Of a stretch of 64,000 nt of DNA, positions 29,514 through 38,871 are shown one piece after another. Under the pieces are notes generated by a model. It was not told the origin of the DNA. It ran no database searches and saw only the letters and a list, made by a program, of their open reading frames with translations. Each line of letters opens with the position of its first letter. Position 1 is the stretch's first letter. A program made the translations under genes and the position numbers. This DNA comes from Microbacterium oleivorans (GTDB lineage Bacteria > Actinomycetota > Actinomycetes > Actinomycetales > Microbacteriaceae): positions 2,232,001 through 2,296,000 of the forward strand of contig NZ_CP058316.1 in assembly GCF_013389665.1 (NCBI RefSeq), written 5' to 3'.

Positions 29514-29542
29514 GCCCCTCTTTCTTTCTGGAGTAACAAGAC

Positions 29543-30103
29543 ATGCCTAAGCCCACCAAGGGTCCCCGCCTCGGAGGCGGCCCCGCACACGAGCGCCTGC
29601 TTCTCGCGAACCTCGCCGCGGCCCTGTTCACGCACAAGTCGATCACCACGACCGAGACGAAGGCCAAGCGCCTGCGTCCCTTCGCCGAGCGCCTGGTGAC
29701 CTTCGCCAAGCGCGGCGACCTGCACGCGCGTCGTCGCGTCGCGGGCATCATCGGTGACAAGAGCGTCGTGCACGAGCTCTTCGCCGAGATCGCTCCGCTG
29801 GTCGCCGAGCGCGAGGGCGGGTACACCCGCATCACGAAGATCGGCAACCGCAAGGGCGACAACGCCCCCATGGCGGTCATCGAGCTCGTCCTCGAGCCGG
29901 TCACCCCGAAGCCGAAGTCGGCGAAGAAGTCGGCCGCTGCGGCGCCGGCCGCCACCGAGGCTCCGGTCGAGGAGGCTCCGGCCGAGGCTCCCGCCGACGA
30001 CACGGCCGCCGACGCCGGTGCCGAGTCGCCCGAAGAGGGCGCCGCGGCCGAGGCTACGGCCGAGGACGCCACCGAGGCTCCCGCCGAGGACGACAAGAAG
30101 TAA
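29543..30103 (+). CDS. rplQ: 50S ribosomal protein L17
   Basis: 186 aa. The bL17 domain ([21 protein letters not shown]-type core, [24 protein letters not shown]) ends near residue 122; the remaining ~65 residues are an Ala/Glu/Pro/Asp-rich acidic tail built of degenerate repeats ([13 protein letters not shown]). Such tails occur in actinobacterial L17 and their function is not established. Last gene of the block, closed by a 15-bp terminator. Confidence 0.97.
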   Translation: MPKPTKGPRLGGGPAHERLLLANLAAALFTHKSITTTETKAKRLRPFAERLVTFAKRGDLHARRRVAGIIGDKSVVHELFAEIAPLVAEREGGYTRITKIGNRKGDNAPMAVIELVLEPVTPKPKSAKKSAAAAPAATEAPVEEAPAEAPADDTAADAGAESPEEGAAAEATAEDATEAPAEDDKK

Positions 30104-30122
30104 CAGCGTCTCGCGCTGACCC

Positions 30123-30162
30123 GACAGGCCCGCACCCCTCGCTGAGAGGGTGCGGGCCTGTC
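30123..30162 (+). terminator. rplQ terminator
   Basis: Perfect 15-bp stem (30123-30137 with 30148-30162) and a ten-base loop with three further CTC/GAG pairs; followed by GCATGTGTC. Confidence 0.85.
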
Positions 30163-30182
30163 GCATGTGTCAGGGTGGAGGG

Positions 30183-31220
30183 GTGAGCGAGCACAGGCTG
30201 AGCGCGCGCGTCGGCGCCGCACCCGATCCCGCCCTTCCGGCAGAGCAAGCCGGTGTGACGCTGTGGCGCACGGCGAGCGTGGACGACATCGATGCCATCC
30301 ACGGCGTCCTCGCCGCCGCCGATCGCGTCGACCACCCCACGTGGACCACTCCGCGCGAGGAGGTCGCCGAGACCTTCGAGCTCTCGCACGTCGACCATGC
30401 TCGCGACACGCTGATCGCCTTCGACGATGCCGGCGAGGCGCTCGCGGTCGGCACCGTGACGCTGTATCCCGCGCGCGATGAGCGCCTGCACGTGCACCTC
30501 TCGGGCGCGGTGCGTCCCGAGCACCGCGGACGGGGCATCGGCACGGCCCTGTTCGCGTGGCAGCATGAGCGCGCCCGTCAGCAGCTCGTCGAGGCGGCGA
30601 CGGGTGACGCGGCGTCCGCGCTTCCCGCCGAGATCCAGATCTACGCCGCCGAGAAGGATGCGGCCCTCGCACGCATAGCCGAGGGCCACGGATACCGCAC
30701 GGAACGCTGGTTCTCGACGATGCACCGCGATCTCACACAGCCGATTCCCGAGCTCGCCGCCGTCGCGGGCATCGAGCTCGTGCGGTATTCGGCCGACCGT
30801 GCAGAGGACGCGCGATTGGCCCGGAACGACGCGTTCCGCGACCACTGGGGAAGCCTGCCGAGCCAACCTGAGCGTTGGCAGCAGTTCATCGGAGGCTCGT
30901 TCCTTCGGTCCGAGCTGTGCACTCTGGCGCTCGACGACGGCCGGATCGTGGCGTTCTGCCTCGCCTCGGTCAACGAAGAGGACTTCGCCGTCCTCGGACC
31001 CAACGCCTACATCGATCTCGTCGGGGTGGTGCGGTCGCACCGGGGTCGCGGGCTGGCGCCCCGGGTCATCGCCTCCTCGCTCGCCGCGATGCGCGACGCG
31101 GGGCTCGGGGTCGCTGTGCTGGATGTCGACACCGAGAGTCCGACCGGTGCCAACTCGCTCTACGGCGCGCTGGGCTTCACCGCCTACGAGAAGGACCGCG
31201 TGCTCGTCCGCCGCTACTGA
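30183..31220 (+). CDS. tandem GNAT acetyltransferase
   Basis: 345 aa with two GNAT domains. The acetyl-CoA pyrophosphate loops are RPEHRGRGIGTALF in the N-terminal copy and VRSHRGRGLAPRVI in the C-terminal copy. The layout resembles mycothiol synthase (MshD) and related double GNATs, but the overall sequence is not enough to name the substrate. GTG 30183 with GGAGGGG upstream is chosen over an ATG 11 codons earlier that lies in the terminator. Its end overlaps the convergent acyltransferase by seven bases. Confidence 0.85.
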   Translation: MSEHRLSARVGAAPDPALPAEQAGVTLWRTASVDDIDAIHGVLAAADRVDHPTWTTPREEVAETFELSHVDHARDTLIAFDDAGEALAVGTVTLYPARDERLHVHLSGAVRPEHRGRGIGTALFAWQHERARQQLVEAATGDAASALPAEIQIYAAEKDAALARIAEGHGYRTERWFSTMHRDLTQPIPELAAVAGIELVRYSADRAEDARLARNDAFRDHWGSLPSQPERWQQFIGGSFLRSELCTLALDDGRIVAFCLASVNEEDFAVLGPNAYIDLVGVVRSHRGRGLAPRVIASSLAAMRDAGLGVAVLDVDTESPTGANSLYGALGFTAYEKDRVLVRRY

Positions 31221-33115
31221 GCGGACTCGCCGAGGAGATCGCCGAGCACCGTGCGGGTGCGCTCGGCCGCCCACTCCGCCGTCGCCCGGCGCGTCTCGGC
31301 ACCGTCGACGGCCAGTTCGACGGTCTGCGCGAACACCGCGCCGCCTCGGGCGCCGGGGTGGATCTGGTCGGCTGCGAGCAGGTCGGTGTGCGGTGCGATC
31401 GCGGCCGCCCAGTCCGCCACCGCGACCCGCGAGTGCGATGCGGCGAAGGCGGCCAGGTCGCGATTGACGCCCGGGATCCACTCGCGGGGAGCCGAGGCGT
31501 TGACGAGGATGACGTACCGCTCCGGCCCCGCGGCATCCACGATCGCCTGCAGCGCCTCGGACGAGACCGCACCGTTCGTGCCGAGCGCGACGACGACGTA
31601 ATCGCGAAGCGTGCCCGCCGCCGCGCGTTCCTCGACGATCCGGGCCCCGGCCCAGACCGATCTCGACACCTCCGCGTCGATGTCGATGCCGGGCAGGGCC
31701 TCGAGCAGGCCCGGGGCCGAGGCGAGCATGACCGAGTCGCCGATCGCGCTCACGCGCGCCCCGTCGACGCTCTGCTCGCCGGGGCCGTCCGCGGCGCCGG
31801 CTCCGTCGCCGTTCGTGGCGACGGGGGTCGGGGTGACGCGCGCCTGATCGAGGGCGTGGCGCCCGGCATCGACGGCGGCCTGGCTCGAGGTCTCCGCGGG
31901 GGCCGCGGCCACGGCAGCGGCGGTGCCGCCGAGCGCGACGAGAGCCGCCGCAGCGAGTGCGAGGGTCGCGAAGCGGCGACCGGGGCGGGCGGCGAACCCC
32001 GACCGCACCCGGTGCCACGCGCCGCGGAAGCCGTGGCGGCGGATCGGCTGCTCGATCCAGCGGTACGACGCGGCCGAGAGCGCGAGCGTGGCGCCGAGCA
32101 CGGCGAGCCCGGCGGGCACCGGCACCCCGATGTCGGGTCCCGCGCCGGTGAGCTCGAACGTGACGAGCACCACGAGGGGCCAGTGCCACAGGTAGATCGC
32201 GTACGACCGCTCACCGACCCAGCGCAGCGGCGGGACGTCGAGCGCGCGCCCGAACCATGATCCGGGCCACGCGGCCACCGCCACGGCCACCGCGGCGAGG
32301 AGCGATGCCACGATGCTCGACCCCGGGAACGTCACGCCCTCCTGCCCGCCGACCGTGGCGGTCACGACGAGACCGATCACGGCGAGCCCGCCCACGACCG
32401 CGCCCCACACCGGACCGACGCCGGCGATCGAGGTGCGCCGCGCGATCGCCCCGTGGAATGCGAAGGCGAGCGCGACACCCACCAGGAGTCCGAACGCATG
32501 CGTGTCGGTGCCGAAGTACACGCGAGTGAGATCGGCGCCGCCGGAGAGGTTCACCGTGGCCCAGGCGGCGGAGGCGATCGCGAGCGCGAGGGCTGCCAGC
32601 GCCCGGCGCCGGCGCCCGGGAAGCAGCAGGAAAAGCGGCAGCACGAGGGGCCACACGAGGTAGAACTGCTCCTCGACGGCGAGCGACCAGAGGTTGCGGA
32701 AGATCTCGGGGTCGGCCGCGGAGAAGTAGCTGCCGCCGTCGGCCATCGAGATCCAGTTGTAGGAGAAGGTCGCCGCCCCCACCACCTGCTGCCCGAGGTC
32801 CACCAGCACGTCACCGCCCACGATCCACGCGAACGAGGCCGATACGCACACGACGACCGCGAGGGCCGGGATCAGGCGCCGCGCCCGCCGCGCCCAGAAG
32901 CGCCGCAGATGCACGCGGCCGTCGCGGGCGCGCTCGCGCAGCAGCAGTGTCGTGATGAGGAACCCCGAGATCACGAAGAACACGTCGACGCCGATGTAGC
33001 CGCTGCGCAGCAGCCAGGCCGGGAACAGGTGGTAGAGCACGACGAGCAGCACCGCGAGGGCGCGCAGGCCGTCGAGCCCGGCGATGCGGGCGCGCGGAAG
33101 CGGAGGTGAGGTCAT
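31214..33115 (-). CDS. OafA-type O-acyltransferase with SGNH domain
   Basis: 633 aa. Acyltransferase-3 domain (about residues 1-370; about ten helices) with YHLFPAW and GVDVFFVISGFLIT motifs and the ERSYAIYLWHWPL segment, then an extracytoplasmic SGNH hydrolase-like domain: GDSVMLAS (Ser), LGTNG, and DQIHPG (Asp/His). Such fusions move acyl groups across the membrane onto surface glycans, peptidoglycan or teichoic acids. The ATG at 33115 starts the conserved domain; the frame upstream is open but not protein-like. Probably works with the polysaccharide genes elsewhere in the window. Confidence 0.93.
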   Translation of the reverse strand: MTSPPLPRARIAGLDGLRALAVLLVVLYHLFPAWLLRSGYIGVDVFFVISGFLITTLLLRERARDGRVHLRRFWARRARRLIPALAVVVCVSASFAWIVGGDVLVDLGQQVVGAATFSYNWISMADGGSYFSAADPEIFRNLWSLAVEEQFYLVWPLVLPLFLLLPGRRRRALAALALAIASAAWATVNLSGGADLTRVYFGTDTHAFGLLVGVALAFAFHGAIARRTSIAGVGPVWGAVVGGLAVIGLVVTATVGGQEGVTFPGSSIVASLLAAVAVAVAAWPGSWFGRALDVPPLRWVGERSYAIYLWHWPLVVLVTFELTGAGPDIGVPVPAGLAVLGATLALSAASYRWIEQPIRRHGFRGAWHRVRSGFAARPGRRFATLALAAAALVALGGTAAAVAAAPAETSSQAAVDAGRHALDQARVTPTPVATNGDGAGAADGPGEQSVDGARVSAIGDSVMLASAPGLLEALPGIDIDAEVSRSVWAGARIVEERAAAGTLRDYVVVALGTNGAVSSEALQAIVDAAGPERYVILVNASAPREWIPGVNRDLAAFAASHSRVAVADWAAAIAPHTDLLAADQIHPGARGGAVFAQTVELAVDGAETRRATAEWAAERTRTVLGDLLGESAQ

Positions 33116-33249
33116 GCGGTGATGTCCGGGGCGTCGGGGGGACGGGGCGTCGGGGCGGGGCGTCGACGGCATCCCAGTGTAAACGGCGGGCCCGGAGGGG
33201 TGTGGTAGACCGGTGTGTGATGCGGTCCGTGTTCGAGAAAGAGTGGGCG

Positions 33250-34134
33250 ATGAGCTCTGCTGAGGTGCTGGTGCTGGGCGAGGCGTTGGTCGACATCGTC
33301 GAGACGGACGGCGACGTCGTCGAGCACGTCGGCGGGAGCCCCGCCAACGTCGCGGTGGGGGTCGCGCGCCTGGGCACGCCGGTTCGCCTCGCGACGCGGC
33401 TCGGTCGCGACGCGCGGGGTGAGCGAGTGGCCGAGCACGTCCGCTCGTCCGGTGCCGAGATCGTCGAGGGTTCGTGGACGACGACCCCGACCGACACCGC
33501 CCGCGCGCGCATCCGACCCGACGGTTCGGCGGAGTACGAGTTCGCCGTGGCGGGCGTCGTGCCCCCGGCGTTCGACACCGACGTCGCGCTCGTCCACACC
33601 GGCTCGATCGCGCTCTTCCTCGACCCGGGGGGCGAGACCTGCCTGGCGGCCCTCGAGGCCGCACGCGGGCGCGCGATCGTGACGGTCGACCCCAACATCC
33701 GTCCCGCACTCGTGGGCGCGCGCGAGACGGCGCTGGCCCGGTTCGCCCGCGCCGCGGCCGCCGCCGATCTCGTCAAGCTCAGCGACGAGGATGCCGCGTG
33801 GCTGTGGCCGCACGCGGAGCCCGTCGAGGTGCTCGAGACCGTGGCGGCGCTCGGCCCCCGGGCCGTCGTCATCACCCGCGGCGGCGACGGCGCGATCGGA
33901 CGCGGCGCCGACGGGGCCGTCGTCGAGGTGCCCGGGGTGGCGGTGGCCGTCGCCGACACGATCGGTGCCGGCGATTCGTTCATGGCGAGCCTCATCGCGA
34001 CGCTCGTCGAGCGCGGCGTGCCCGAGGATGCCCCAGCGCTCGAGCACGCGATGGCCGTGGCGGCCCGTGCTGCGTCGATCACGGTGTCGCGGGCGGGCGC
34101 GAACCCGCCGACGCGCGCCGAGCTGGCGGCCTGA
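33250..34134 (+). CDS. PfkB-family carbohydrate kinase (fructokinase-like)
   Basis: 294 aa. Ribokinase-fold sugar kinase. PfkB signature 1 is GGSPANVAVGVARLG near residue 30; signature 2 is DTIGAGDSFMASL near residue 240, with the catalytic Asp. It probably phosphorylates fructose or another hexose, but the substrate cannot be fixed. ATG 33250 has AAAGAG upstream; an ATG ten codons earlier (33220) is the alternative. truA starts three bases after it. Confidence 0.9.
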   Translation: MSSAEVLVLGEALVDIVETDGDVVEHVGGSPANVAVGVARLGTPVRLATRLGRDARGERVAEHVRSSGAEIVEGSWTTTPTDTARARIRPDGSAEYEFAVAGVVPPAFDTDVALVHTGSIALFLDPGGETCLAALEAARGRAIVTVDPNIRPALVGARETALARFARAAAAADLVKLSDEDAAWLWPHAEPVEVLETVAALGPRAVVITRGGDGAIGRGADGAVVEVPGVAVAVADTIGAGDSFMASLIATLVERGVPEDAPALEHAMAVAARAASITVSRAGANPPTRAELAA

Positions 34135-34137
34135 CGG

Positions 34138-34971
34138 GTGCGGCTGCGACTGGACATCGCATACGACGGCACCGCCTTCTCGGGGTGGGCCCGGCAGCCG
34201 CAGCTGCGCACGGTGCAGGGGTCCGTCGAGGCGGCCGTCGTGCGGGTGCTGGGCGGCGACGCGCAGCTGGTGGTCGCCGGACGCACCGACGCGGGTGTGC
34301 ACGCGTCGGGCCAGGTCGCCCACCTCGACCTCACCGAGGCGCAGGAGGCCCGGCTCGGCCGTGGGCGACGGTCCGAGCCCGAGGCGCTCGCCGCCCGGCT
34401 CAACGGCGTGCTCGGTCGCTACGCCGACGTCCACGTGCACGCGACCTCGGTCGCACCGGCGGGCTTCGACGCCCGGTTCTCGGCGGTGTGGCGCCGCTAC
34501 GCGTACCGGATCGCCGATCGCACCGTGGGTTACGACCCTCTCGAGCGTTTCCGCACGACCTTCGTGCCCGCCGCGCTGAACGTGTCGGCGATGGATGCCG
34601 CCGCGCGCAGCCTCGTCGGCCTCCACGACTTCGCGGCCTACTGCAAGCCGCGCCCCGAGGCCACGACCATCCGCACGCTGCTCGAGTTCGACTGGCGTCG
34701 CGACCCCGCCGGAGTGCTCGTCGCGAACGTGAAGGCCGATGCGTTCTGCCACAGCATGGTGCGCGCTCTCGTAGGCGCGTGCGTCGCCGTCGGCGAGGGG
34801 CGGCTGGAGGTCGAGGACGTCGCGGTGCTGCGCGACGCACGGCAGCGGACGAGCGCGTTCGCGGTCCTCGCGGCACGCGGACTGACGCTCACCGAGGTCG
34901 GCTACCCGGCCGACGACCTCCTCGCCGCGCGAGCGGAGCAGACCCGCGCTCGCCGCGCAACAGACACCTGA
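34138..34971 (+). CDS. truA: tRNA pseudouridine synthase A
   Basis: 277 aa. It makes pseudouridine at positions 38-40 of tRNA anticodon stems. Catalytic Asp51 lies in VAGRTDAGVHASGQVAH; FDARFSAVWRRYAYRI and KADAFCHSMVRALVGA are conserved. GTG 34138 follows pfkB by three bases. In many actinobacteria truA lies directly after rplQ; here four genes have come between. Confidence 0.96.
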   Translation: MRLRLDIAYDGTAFSGWARQPQLRTVQGSVEAAVVRVLGGDAQLVVAGRTDAGVHASGQVAHLDLTEAQEARLGRGRRSEPEALAARLNGVLGRYADVHVHATSVAPAGFDARFSAVWRRYAYRIADRTVGYDPLERFRTTFVPAALNVSAMDAAARSLVGLHDFAAYCKPRPEATTIRTLLEFDWRRDPAGVLVANVKADAFCHSMVRALVGACVAVGEGRLEVEDVAVLRDARQRTSAFAVLAARGLTLTEVGYPADDLLAARAEQTRARRATDT

Positions 34972-35003
34972 CCGAAAGGATGCGGGCGTAGCCTGGCGAC
35001 ACC

Positions 35004-35672
35004 ATGAAGGTCATCTCGTACAACCTGCGCAAGCACCGCGCCGCGCCCGAGCTCGCCGAACTCGTCGAGCAGCACGGAGCGGACGTGCTCTGCCTGCAGG
35101 AGGCCGACACCACGGGCATCCCCGAGACGATCGGCGGGCTGCGACTGGCCGAGGCCACGGCGCGCAACCGGCTGGGCCTCGCGGTCTACTACCGTCAGAA
35201 CACCTACCGCGCGGTGGAGGTGCGGTCGCTGGCGCTGAAGAAGTCGCTGCACGACCGCGTCCTCAAGCCGGCCGAGGAGCGGATGCTCGGGGTTCGGCTG
35301 CGCGACATCGACCATGGTCGCGATTTCATCGTCGCGAGCTTCCACGCCGCACCGCTCACCGCGCTCAACTCGCTGCGGCGCAACCAGATCCAGGCGGCGC
35401 TCGCGTCGCTCGCCGAGCTCGGCGAGGGGCTGCCCATCCTCATGGTGGGCGACTACAACTACCCCGTGTTCAAGGAGAACCTGGGGCAGGTCGTGCGCAA
35501 GCAGGGGTACGAGCTGACGCTGAGCGACACCCGCACCTACACGCGGTACAAGTTCTTCCGCGGCCACTACGACTTCGCCACGAGCATGGGGTTCGAGATC
35601 GCCCGCGTGCAGACGCTGCCGCAGGGGCTGAGCGACCACCTGCCCATCCTCGTCACGGCCGAGCCCCGCTGA
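35004..35672 (+). CDS. endonuclease/exonuclease/phosphatase-fold protein
   Basis: 222 aa of the EEP (DNase I-like) superfamily. Metal/catalytic motifs: N in SYNLRKH, E in LQEAD, D-x-N in VGDYNYP, and the closing SDHLPI. Family members hydrolyse phosphodiesters or phosphomonoesters in DNA, lipids or other compounds, and the substrate is not predictable. TAGCCT at 34989-34994 is nine bases before the ATG, so the mRNA is leaderless or has a two-base leader. Confidence 0.88.
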   Translation: MKVISYNLRKHRAAPELAELVEQHGADVLCLQEADTTGIPETIGGLRLAEATARNRLGLAVYYRQNTYRAVEVRSLALKKSLHDRVLKPAEERMLGVRLRDIDHGRDFIVASFHAAPLTALNSLRRNQIQAALASLAELGEGLPILMVGDYNYPVFKENLGQVVRKQGYELTLSDTRTYTRYKFFRGHYDFATSMGFEIARVQTLPQGLSDHLPILVTAEPR

Positions 35673-35730
35673 GGCGGCGGGCCGTGCCCGTCGTCCCCGT
35701 ACACTTTGGGTACGGCGACCGGAGGGAACG

Positions 35731-36357
35731 ATGATGCGACGCTGGGCGACGGCCGCCGCGATGACGGTGATCGCCGTGGGGCTCGTGGGCTGCGGCCCCG
35801 CCCCCTGGAATCTTCCCTCGGACGGCGACTCCGGAACGCCCGAGGGGCCCGCGCCCTCGCCGAGCGTCTCGCGCTCGGCGGTGCCGCCGCCGGTGCCGAA
35901 CGACCTCTCGAGCGGCTCCACCGAGCGCCAGGTGACGGCAGGGCCGGTCGCGGGAGCTCTGAACTACTGGTCGGACCTGTCGATGGACCGGTGGTCGGCG
36001 ACGGCCCTGAAGCCGGTGAGCCTCTCGCTCGTGACGACCGTGACCCCCGACGACGGTCAGCGGGTGTACCTGCAGAAGGCGACGATGATCGCCGTGCCCG
36101 GAAACGCCGAGGGAGACCTCGGACCGCTCGCGCCCACGGCCGACCAGTCCGCGACGAACCCGGGGTATCTCGTGCTCTCGCCCTACAGCTATTCGCAGAC
36201 GTTCTACGTCGGCGAGGTGCCGCCCGAGGCGACCTTCGTGACGATCCGGTTCACCTACGACTTCCTCGTGCAGACGACCCCGACCTCGGACGAGTACGCG
36301 AAGCAGACGGCCAGTGACAGCCTCACCGTCGCGATCGCACCGCAGTCCGCGGGCTGA
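35731..36357 (+). CDS. putative lipoprotein
   Basis: 208 aa. Signal peptide with lipobox VGLVGC (Cys near residue 21), then a Ser/Pro-rich spacer and a beta-rich domain. GGAGGG precedes two consecutive ATGs; the first is used. It resembles the next lipoprotein in layout (lipobox, linker, ~150-residue domain with a terminal FxYDF/FAM-V strand). Both lie just upstream of a membrane glycosyltransferase and may support polysaccharide export or anchoring; this role is inferred from position only. Confidence 0.8.
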   Translation: MMRRWATAAAMTVIAVGLVGCGPAPWNLPSDGDSGTPEGPAPSPSVSRSAVPPPVPNDLSSGSTERQVTAGPVAGALNYWSDLSMDRWSATALKPVSLSLVTTVTPDDGQRVYLQKATMIAVPGNAEGDLGPLAPTADQSATNPGYLVLSPYSYSQTFYVGEVPPEATFVTIRFTYDFLVQTTPTSDEYAKQTASDSLTVAIAPQSAG

Positions 36358-36490
36358 AAGCTCAAGACCGGCGCAAGACCTTCTGAAGAGATCCCCCGAC
36401 GGCCGTTCCGGGCCGGGGCGGGGTGGTTGTATGGCGAAGCCCGCGGACACCCGACGCCGGCCTCCCCGCCTTGAGAGAAATCTGGTCCCC

Positions 36491-37231
36491 ATGCCGTCGC
36501 GCCGTCCCTCCGTCCTCCGCACCGCCGTCGTCGCGGGCGGGCTCGCCCTCTCGCTCGTCGCTCTCGGAGGCTGCGCGCAGCTGACCGACATGATCGACTC
36601 CGTCCAGGGCGAGCCGGTCTCGGCGGTGCCGGCACCCGCCCCGTCGCAGTCGCCGGCGATGGCCTTCAACTCGCAGTTCACCTACGACGGGTCGGTGGCG
36701 CTGTCCTCCGACGTGGCCCAGGACCTCGAGCTGCGATTGGACGTCTGGGCACAGAACCCCAAGCGCACGCAGGAGTGGACCGCCGACGCCGAGAAGACCT
36801 TCGGTTTCGCCGTCAACGTGCACGACAACCGTGTCGACGAGAAGTCGGTTCTGTCGGAGAAGCGGCGCGTGTTCATCTCGTCGATCTCGATCACCTCGCA
36901 GACGGCGCAGACCTCCGGCCAGGTGCAGAACCCCTTCCAGTTCAGCGCCGACCCCCGCACGCTCGTTCCCACCGACACCATCCGCTCCGATCGCGGACTC
37001 CTGCTCAACAGCTTCCAGGGCGGGCTGTACGTGCCCGAGACCGTCGTCCACGGCCTCCCCGCCGACACCTACGGGATGACGCTCGAGTTCGCGATGACGG
37101 TGTGGGTCGAGGGGAACGCCAACGACGAGGCCAGCTTCACCCAGCAGACGGTGTACCAGTACCTGCCCGTCGCCATCTTCACCGACGCCCAGGCCCAGGC
37201 GGCAGCACCCGCGCCGAGCGCGACCCCGTGA
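36491..37231 (+). CDS. putative lipoprotein
   Basis: 246 aa. ATG 36491 begins RRPSVLRTAVVAGGLALSLV and lipobox LGGC near residue 28. The mature part is a beta-rich exported domain without known motif, ending in an Ala/Pro tail. The frame extends 59 codons upstream through a GC-rich region with a possible stem (GGCGGGG near 36418 with CCCCGCC at 36474); that region is treated as leader. Confidence 0.8.
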   Translation: MPSRRPSVLRTAVVAGGLALSLVALGGCAQLTDMIDSVQGEPVSAVPAPAPSQSPAMAFNSQFTYDGSVALSSDVAQDLELRLDVWAQNPKRTQEWTADAEKTFGFAVNVHDNRVDEKSVLSEKRRVFISSISITSQTAQTSGQVQNPFQFSADPRTLVPTDTIRSDRGLLLNSFQGGLYVPETVVHGLPADTYGMTLEFAMTVWVEGNANDEASFTQQTVYQYLPVAIFTDAQAQAAAPAPSATP

Positions 37232-37267
37232 TCGCCCCCGATTCTTGCGCAGAAATTGCGGTTCCCT

Positions 37268-37285
37268 TGAACGCGTCTGAACGCG
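37268..37285 (+). promoter_or_regulatory. tandem TGAACGCG boxes upstream of the GT2 gene
   Basis: Two exact TGAACGCG copies (37268-37275, 37278-37285) with a ten-base period, followed by CACAAT at 37294-37299 as a possible -10. Same-face direct repeats in front of a weak promoter are the usual target of OmpR-type activators, and such a regulator is encoded just downstream. Confidence 0.5.
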
Positions 37286-37349
37286 CGGGGTTCCACAATG
37301 GATCCAGGCCGGCACGAGCCGCCTCCGACCCCGCACAGGACGTGATCGC

Positions 37350-38837
37350 ATGACCCAGACGCCGTACACCGCGACACCGGCGTTCGCGCACCCCGCCGCC
37401 GCCGCAGCGCCGGCGGAGCTCCAGCGAGCCGAGCACTTCGACGCGCCCTTCAGCGACGACTTCGAGTCGGTCCTCGAGAACGCGACGGTCCACCGCTCCA
37501 CGATCGGCTGCGTCATCCCCGCCTACAACGAGGAGGAGTCGATCGCCGGCGTGATCGAAGGCCTCCTCAGCCAGTCGCGTGTGCCCGACGTCATCCACGT
37601 CATCGCCAACAACACCTCGGACAACACGGTGAAGATCGCCGCCGGCTACGCGGGACCCCACGAGGTCACCACCGAGCTGGGCACGCAGTTCACCGAAGTG
37701 TTCGTCCACGACATCGGAAAGAACCCCGACAAGAAGGTCGGTGCGCTCAACTACGGCTACTCGCTCGTCGAGGGCTATGACTACCTGCTCGGTGTCGACG
37801 GCGACACGATCGCCGATTCCCGCGCCGTCGAGTACCTCGAGTCCGAGGCCGTCGGCGACTCGCGCATCGGCGGCATCTCGGCCATCTACTCGATCGACGA
37901 CCGGCCCATCAAGGGCACCATCGCGAAGTTCCTCATCGCCGGCCAGCGCACCCAGTTCGCCGCCTTCAACATGCAGAACCTGCTGCGCGGGCGAAACATG
38001 GCCGTCCTCGGCGGGCAGTTCTCGATCTTCTCCACCAACGCCCTCCGCGACGCGATGAAGGCGAACCACCAGTCGACCCCGTGGGTCAAGGACTCCGAGG
38101 TCGAGGACTCGCTGCTGTCGCTGCAGATCAAGAGCGCCGGCTACCTGACCAAGATCAGCCCGTACGCCCGCGCCAACGTGGGCGGTATGACCACCCTGAA
38201 GGGTTACGACGCCCAGCAGGTGAAGTGGACCTACGGCGCCATCGAGCTGATGTGGCCGGGCCAGCGCGGCGACACGAAGGGACAGCCGTTCCACCCGAAC
38301 CTGCGCCTGCGGTGGTTCGAGAACTTCGGCATGCTCACGAACCTGTTCGTGCGCGTGGCCTTCCTCATCCTGCTCGCCGGGTCGCTCTCGATCAGCGCCT
38401 TCGTGTTCTCGCCGCTGTGGTTGATCCCGCCGGTGGTCGCGATCGCGCTGAACCTGCGCATGGCGCTCAGCATCAAGGACCGCAACCGGCGCGACATCCT
38501 CTTCGCTCTGCTGGTCTTCCCGGCCGAGGCGTTCATGTGGGTCCGGCTCGGTCACTTCATGCGCTCGTGGTCGCGCTTCCTCTCGAAGAAGAAGGTCGAC
38601 AACTGGGCCATGCAGGCCAAGGCCGAAAGCGGCGGCGGCAGCATCGGGCACTGGATGCCGATGCTCATCCTCGTCGCCGTGCTGCTGGCCATGGCGGTCG
38701 TCTGGAACCTGATCGGACCGGTCGCGCAGTCGTCGATCCTGTGGATCGGCTGGCCGATCGTCGGCGTCGTGACGGTGCTCCAGACGCTGCTGATGTTCAC
38801 CAAGCTGGTGCGTCGTCAGAACGGCTACCAGGTCTGA
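37350..38837 (+). CDS. membrane GT2 glycosyltransferase (cellulose/hyaluronan synthase-like)
   Basis: 495 aa. Cytoplasmic GT-A domain with IPAYNEEESI, VDGDT (149-153), ED (252-253) in the catalytic-base position and QQVKW (289-293) matching the QxxRW motif with Lys for Arg. About five membrane helices follow (roughly 334-378, 395-410, 437-455, 463-485). This is the layout of processive synthases that polymerise and export a beta-linked glycan. No PilZ domain is seen. The product cannot be named; the adjacent GH6 glucanase suggests a beta-1,4-glucan or similar polymer. Confidence 0.88.
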   Translation: MTQTPYTATPAFAHPAAAAAPAELQRAEHFDAPFSDDFESVLENATVHRSTIGCVIPAYNEEESIAGVIEGLLSQSRVPDVIHVIANNTSDNTVKIAAGYAGPHEVTTELGTQFTEVFVHDIGKNPDKKVGALNYGYSLVEGYDYLLGVDGDTIADSRAVEYLESEAVGDSRIGGISAIYSIDDRPIKGTIAKFLIAGQRTQFAAFNMQNLLRGRNMAVLGGQFSIFSTNALRDAMKANHQSTPWVKDSEVEDSLLSLQIKSAGYLTKISPYARANVGGMTTLKGYDAQQVKWTYGAIELMWPGQRGDTKGQPFHPNLRLRWFENFGMLTNLFVRVAFLILLAGSLSISAFVFSPLWLIPPVVAIALNLRMALSIKDRNRRDILFALLVFPAEAFMWVRLGHFMRSWSRFLSKKKVDNWAMQAKAESGGGSIGHWMPMLILVAVLLAMAVVWNLIGPVAQSSILWIGWPIVGVVTVLQTLLMFTKLVRRQNGYQV

Positions 38838-38871
38838 CGCGGCGTGACGCGGCGACGGTCGCCCGGGCCGA

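Noticed and set aside
33112..34752. 546-codon minus-strand frame across the PfkB and truA genes
   Set aside because: Shadow of two well-supported plus-strand enzymes.
36358..36490. Possible riboswitch before the second lipoprotein
   Set aside because: The GC-rich leader can form a stem, but it lacks the conserved bases of the c-di-GMP or c-di-AMP classes I can recognise.
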